Assembly (NCBI RefSeq): GCF_009604375.1
Contig: NZ_WEGH01000002.1
Coordinates: 1,202,073-1,266,072, forward strand
Source of the DNA: Actinomadura macrotermitis
GTDB taxonomy: Bacteria > Actinomycetota > Actinomycetes > Streptosporangiales > Streptosporangiaceae
Direction of reading: 5' to 3'
Length of the DNA stretch: 64,000 bases
Of this stretch, positions 61,839 to 64,000 are shown piece after piece. The translations under genes and the position numbers were made by a program. Position 1 is the stretch's first letter. Every line of letters begins with the position of its first letter. The notes under the pieces are model-generated. The model had not been told where the DNA came from, did no database searches, and saw only the letters and a list, made by a program, of their open reading frames with translations.

Positions 61839-62518
61839 CGCGAGCCTGCCAGATCCGCGGCGCGGTAGCGGCCGCTCGGAAGATGGCCGTTGACAAGGCG
61901 GACGAGCGCGGCGGCGGACTCCTCGGGCGGCGGGGCCGCGTCGGCGTCCTCACCGGAGGCGCGCAGCATCTCGGTGCGCATCTCGCCCGGGTCGACCCAC
62001 CAGACGGCCACCTGGGGCTCCTCGGCGGCCAGCACGTTGGACACCTGGTCCAGCGCCGCCTTGGTCGCGCCGTAACCGCCCCAGCCCTCGTAGTCCTCCA
62101 CGGCGGCGTCGGAGGTGATGTTCAGGACCGCGCCGGAGCGCGCGCGGAGCGTGGGCAGGAACGCCTGGACCAGGGCGAGCGGCGCCAGCACGTTGGTGGC
62201 GAAAGCGGCCGACAGGTCGTCGAGAGGCTGGTCGGCCAGGTGCGGCAGGGGGGTGGTGCCGAGCGTCGCGGCGTTGTTGACGAGCAGGTCCAGGCCGCCC
62301 GCCGAGTCCACGGCGCGGACGAGTTCGGCACGGTGCGCGGCGTCGGTGACGTCCCCGGCGACGACGGTCGCGCCGGGCAGGTCCGCTGCGGCGGCGGCGA
62401 GGGCGTCCGCGTCGCGCGCGTTGATGATGAGCCGCCAGCCGTCCTTGGCGAGCGCGTGGGCCAGGGCACGGCCGAGCCCTCGTGAGGCTCCGGTGATGAG
62501 TGCCGTCTTCTGCGTCAT
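61835..62518 (-). CDS. short-chain dehydrogenase/reductase
   Basis: 227 residues, classical SDR. The cofactor loop is TGASRGLGRALA (9-20), followed by LDLLVNNAATLG (NNAG-type), the catalytic Ser in LNITSDAAVED and Y-x-x-x-K in GGYGATKAALDQ. NADP preference is suggested by IINARDADAL. Substrate unknown. First gene of the SDR-MFS-queA-serB-FUSC series on the minus strand; divergent from the histidine kinase gene. Confidence 0.92.
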   Translation of the reverse strand: MTQKTALITGASRGLGRALAHALAKDGWRLIINARDADALAAAAADLPGATVVAGDVTDAAHRAELVRAVDSAGGLDLLVNNAATLGTTPLPHLADQPLDDLSAAFATNVLAPLALVQAFLPTLRARSGAVLNITSDAAVEDYEGWGGYGATKAALDQVSNVLAAEEPQVAVWWVDPGEMRTEMLRASGEDADAAPPPEESAAALVRLVNGHLPSGRYRAADLAGSR

Positions 62519-62775
62519 GCCCCAACAGTAGGAAGGCGGGCCGACATCGCGGATCGGCCGGTCAGGGCCGGTTCCGTCGATCTTTGGTCCTAGGCCCTCC
62601 GGCGGGATGGGACGGCCGGGTGACAGGCCGTGGCCCCGCCGTCGCCCGCGCGGGGGAGCAGACCGGGCCGAGGCGAGTACCGCGGACTGATTCGTCACCG
62701 GGCGCGCAGCGAGTACGGTCTTCACATGGAGGCGCCGAAGGCGCACGGCGGCGGGGGAAGGCTGGTCGGACCGGC

Positions 62776-63924
62776 ATGGAGACGGGACGCGGGAGCTGCG
62801 GGGAGCCGGGGGCGACCCTGCGCGCGGTCAGCTCCGCCGTCCTCGCGGTCACCAGCCACCTGTCGGTGCACGAGGTGCTCCAGGTGATCGTCCGTGCCGC
62901 CGGGCAGCTGCTGGACGCCCGCTACGCCGCGCTCGGCGTGCCCGACGACGAGGGCTCGTTCGCCGAGTTCGTCGTCGAGGGCGTCAGCGAGGCCGAGTGG
63001 GCGGCGATCGGGCCGCTGCCGCGCCAGCACGGCATGCTCGCCGCGATGCTGCGCACCGGCGAGCCGCTGCGCCTGGCCGACATCCGCCGCGAGCCGGGGT
63101 TCGAGGGCTGGCCGGCCGCGCACCCGGTCCTGAAGGACTTCCTCGGGGTGCCGATCCGCGACGGCAAGGACGTCCTCGGCATCTTGTTCCTGGCCAACCG
63201 GCGCACCGGCCGCGGGTTCACCGCCGACGACCAGGAGCTGCTCACCCTGTTCGCCGCGCACGCCGCGATCGCGATGACCAACGCGCGGCTGTACGAGCAC
63301 AACCGCGAGCTGACCGTCGTCGCCGAGCGCAACCGGCTCGCCCGCGAGCTGCACGACGCGGTCGCGCAGAAGCTGTTCTCGCTGCGGCTCACCGCGCAGG
63401 CCGCCGCCGCGCTCGCCGAGCGCGACCCGGCCCGCACCGTCGCCGAGCTGGAGCAGGTCGAGCGGCTGGCCGCCGAGGCGCTGGCCGAGCTGCGCGCGGT
63501 CATCTTCGAGCTGCGCCCCGCCGACCTGGCCGACGGGCTGGCGCACTCGCTGCGCAAGCACGTGGAGGTGCTGGACCGCGCGCACGAGGCGCGGGTGCGC
63601 TTCGCCGGGGACCCGGCGCTGACCCTCGGCGACGAGCAGGAGACGGTGCTCTACCGGATCGCCCAGGAGGCCCTGTACAACGCGCTGCGGCACGCCGGGG
63701 CGCGCACGGTCGAGGTCGGCCTGCGCGCGTCCGCCGCCGCCGCGGTGCTGGAGGTCGTCGACGACGGGACCGGCTTCGACGCGGCCGGCGGCGACGCCGC
63801 CGACCGGACGGGCGGGCTCGGGCTCGCCTCGATGCGCGACCGGGCGCGCTCGATCGGCGGCACACTGTCCATCGACAGCGCGTCCGGCACGGGGACGGCG
63901 ATCCGGGTGGAGGTGCCGCTGTGA
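62776..63924 (+). CDS. GAF-domain sensor histidine kinase (NarL-type)
   Basis: 382 residues. A GAF domain spans about 15-172 (VLDFLGVPIRDG-like KDFLGVPIRDGKDVLGILFL). The HisKA_3 dimerisation helix has phospho-acceptor His193 in RNRLARELHDAVAQKLF, and the HATPase has QEALYNALRHAGA (N-box), DDGTGFD and GGLGLASMRDRA. No membrane helix, so it is cytosolic. ATG 62776 is the first codon consistent with the GAF boundary, but an upstream start is possible. Its TGA overlaps the response-regulator GTG (GTGA), so the two-component pair is co-translated. Confidence 0.92.
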   Translation: METGRGSCGEPGATLRAVSSAVLAVTSHLSVHEVLQVIVRAAGQLLDARYAALGVPDDEGSFAEFVVEGVSEAEWAAIGPLPRQHGMLAAMLRTGEPLRLADIRREPGFEGWPAAHPVLKDFLGVPIRDGKDVLGILFLANRRTGRGFTADDQELLTLFAAHAAIAMTNARLYEHNRELTVVAERNRLARELHDAVAQKLFSLRLTAQAAAALAERDPARTVAELEQVERLAAEALAELRAVIFELRPADLADGLAHSLRKHVEVLDRAHEARVRFAGDPALTLGDEQETVLYRIAQEALYNALRHAGARTVEVGLRASAAAAVLEVVDDGTGFDAAGGDAADRTGGLGLASMRDRARSIGGTLSIDSASGTGTAIRVEVPL

Positions 63925-64000
63925 GCGCGACCGCCGCGATCCGGGTGCTGATCGCCGACGACCATCCGGTGGTCCGGCAGGGGCTGCGCACCTTCCTCGG
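63921..64000 (+). CDS. response regulator, 3'-truncated
   Basis: Only the first 26 codons are inside the window: VSATAAIRVLIADDHPVVRQ and then GLRTFLG. This is the opening of a NarL/FixJ-type receiver domain with the acidic pair DD. The partner of the histidine kinase just upstream; the phosphorylated Asp and output domain lie outside. Confidence 0.88.
   Translation, partial: MSATAAIRVLIADDHPVVRQGLRTFL

Overview
The window is high-GC actinobacterial chromosome (my eye estimate is about 70% or more G+C, with strong G/C at third codon positions). Gene content and order match the conserved actinobacterial core block that in Mycobacterium tuberculosis runs roughly from Rv3683 to Rv3649 and in Streptomyces coelicolor around SCO3580-SCO3547. 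WblA, BldG, the SigE-like sigma factor, the DUF397/XRE pairs and the SAM methyltransferase of the DUF574 type suggest a filamentous, sporulating actinomycete (Streptosporangiales, for example Thermomonosporaceae/Actinomadura). The genus is inference.

Layout. 1-3.1 kb: accessory end with a truncated WD40 gene, an XRE regulator with two DUF397 partners, a small anti-sigma-type ATPase and tRNA-Pro(CGG). 3.2-4.8 kb: SigE-family sigma factor coupled to a single-pass membrane partner. 4.7-13.2 kb: metallophosphoesterase, YqeY-like protein, two secreted proteins, the PASTA-bearing bifunctional PBP (ponA2-like), wblA and two ArsA-like ATPases. 13.4-19.1 kb: slipin, quinone oxidoreductase/HxlR pair, DUF4177 protein, RidA, Nudix, MBL hydrolase and Crp. 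19.6-27.3 kb: a variable segment with a 2OG oxygenase, menB, MmyB-like regulator, alpha/beta hydrolase, methyltransferase, multicopper oxidase with a membrane partner, and an ECF41 sigma factor. 27.6-35.7 kb: nth, CoA-type Nudix, MarP protease, EphE, NhaA and acs. 35.9-37.3 kb: a decayed Fic-fold protein and a pentapeptide-repeat protein. 37.9-50.2 kb: 6C small RNA, then the 'helicase/secretion neighbourhood' (ssd, tadA, tadB, tadC, Flp-like pilin, two TadE-like genes, an unusual membrane protein, DEAH helicase). 50.4-55.4 kb: bldG with its anti-sigma factor, a 34-residue microprotein, K+-independent H+-pyrophosphatase and a 37-residue membrane microprotein. 55.4-64 kb: SixA-like phosphatase, FUSC protein, serB, queA, MFS and SDR genes, then a GAF histidine kinase with the start of its response regulator.

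How the genes fit together. Much of the core block concerns envelope integrity, redox or acid stress, and regulation (PBP, WblA, Crp, MarP, NhaA, MrfA-like helicase). The tad genes should build a Flp-type pilus or secretion apparatus. BldG and its kinase-type partner control sigma factors by partner switching. Translational coupling (ATGA/GTGA overlaps) is very frequent, and several genes look leaderless.

The least ordinary part is the tad region. TadB is interrupted by about 425 disordered residues ending in four exact-period 26-residue repeats. The neighbouring membrane protein has five 14-residue repeats in a basic cytoplasmic tail, and its 3' end has been copied downstream as decayed ~200-bp repeats. 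Other oddities are a second, broken piece of nth, a Fic fold without catalytic histidine, and two perfect DnaA boxes bracketing the tad genes.
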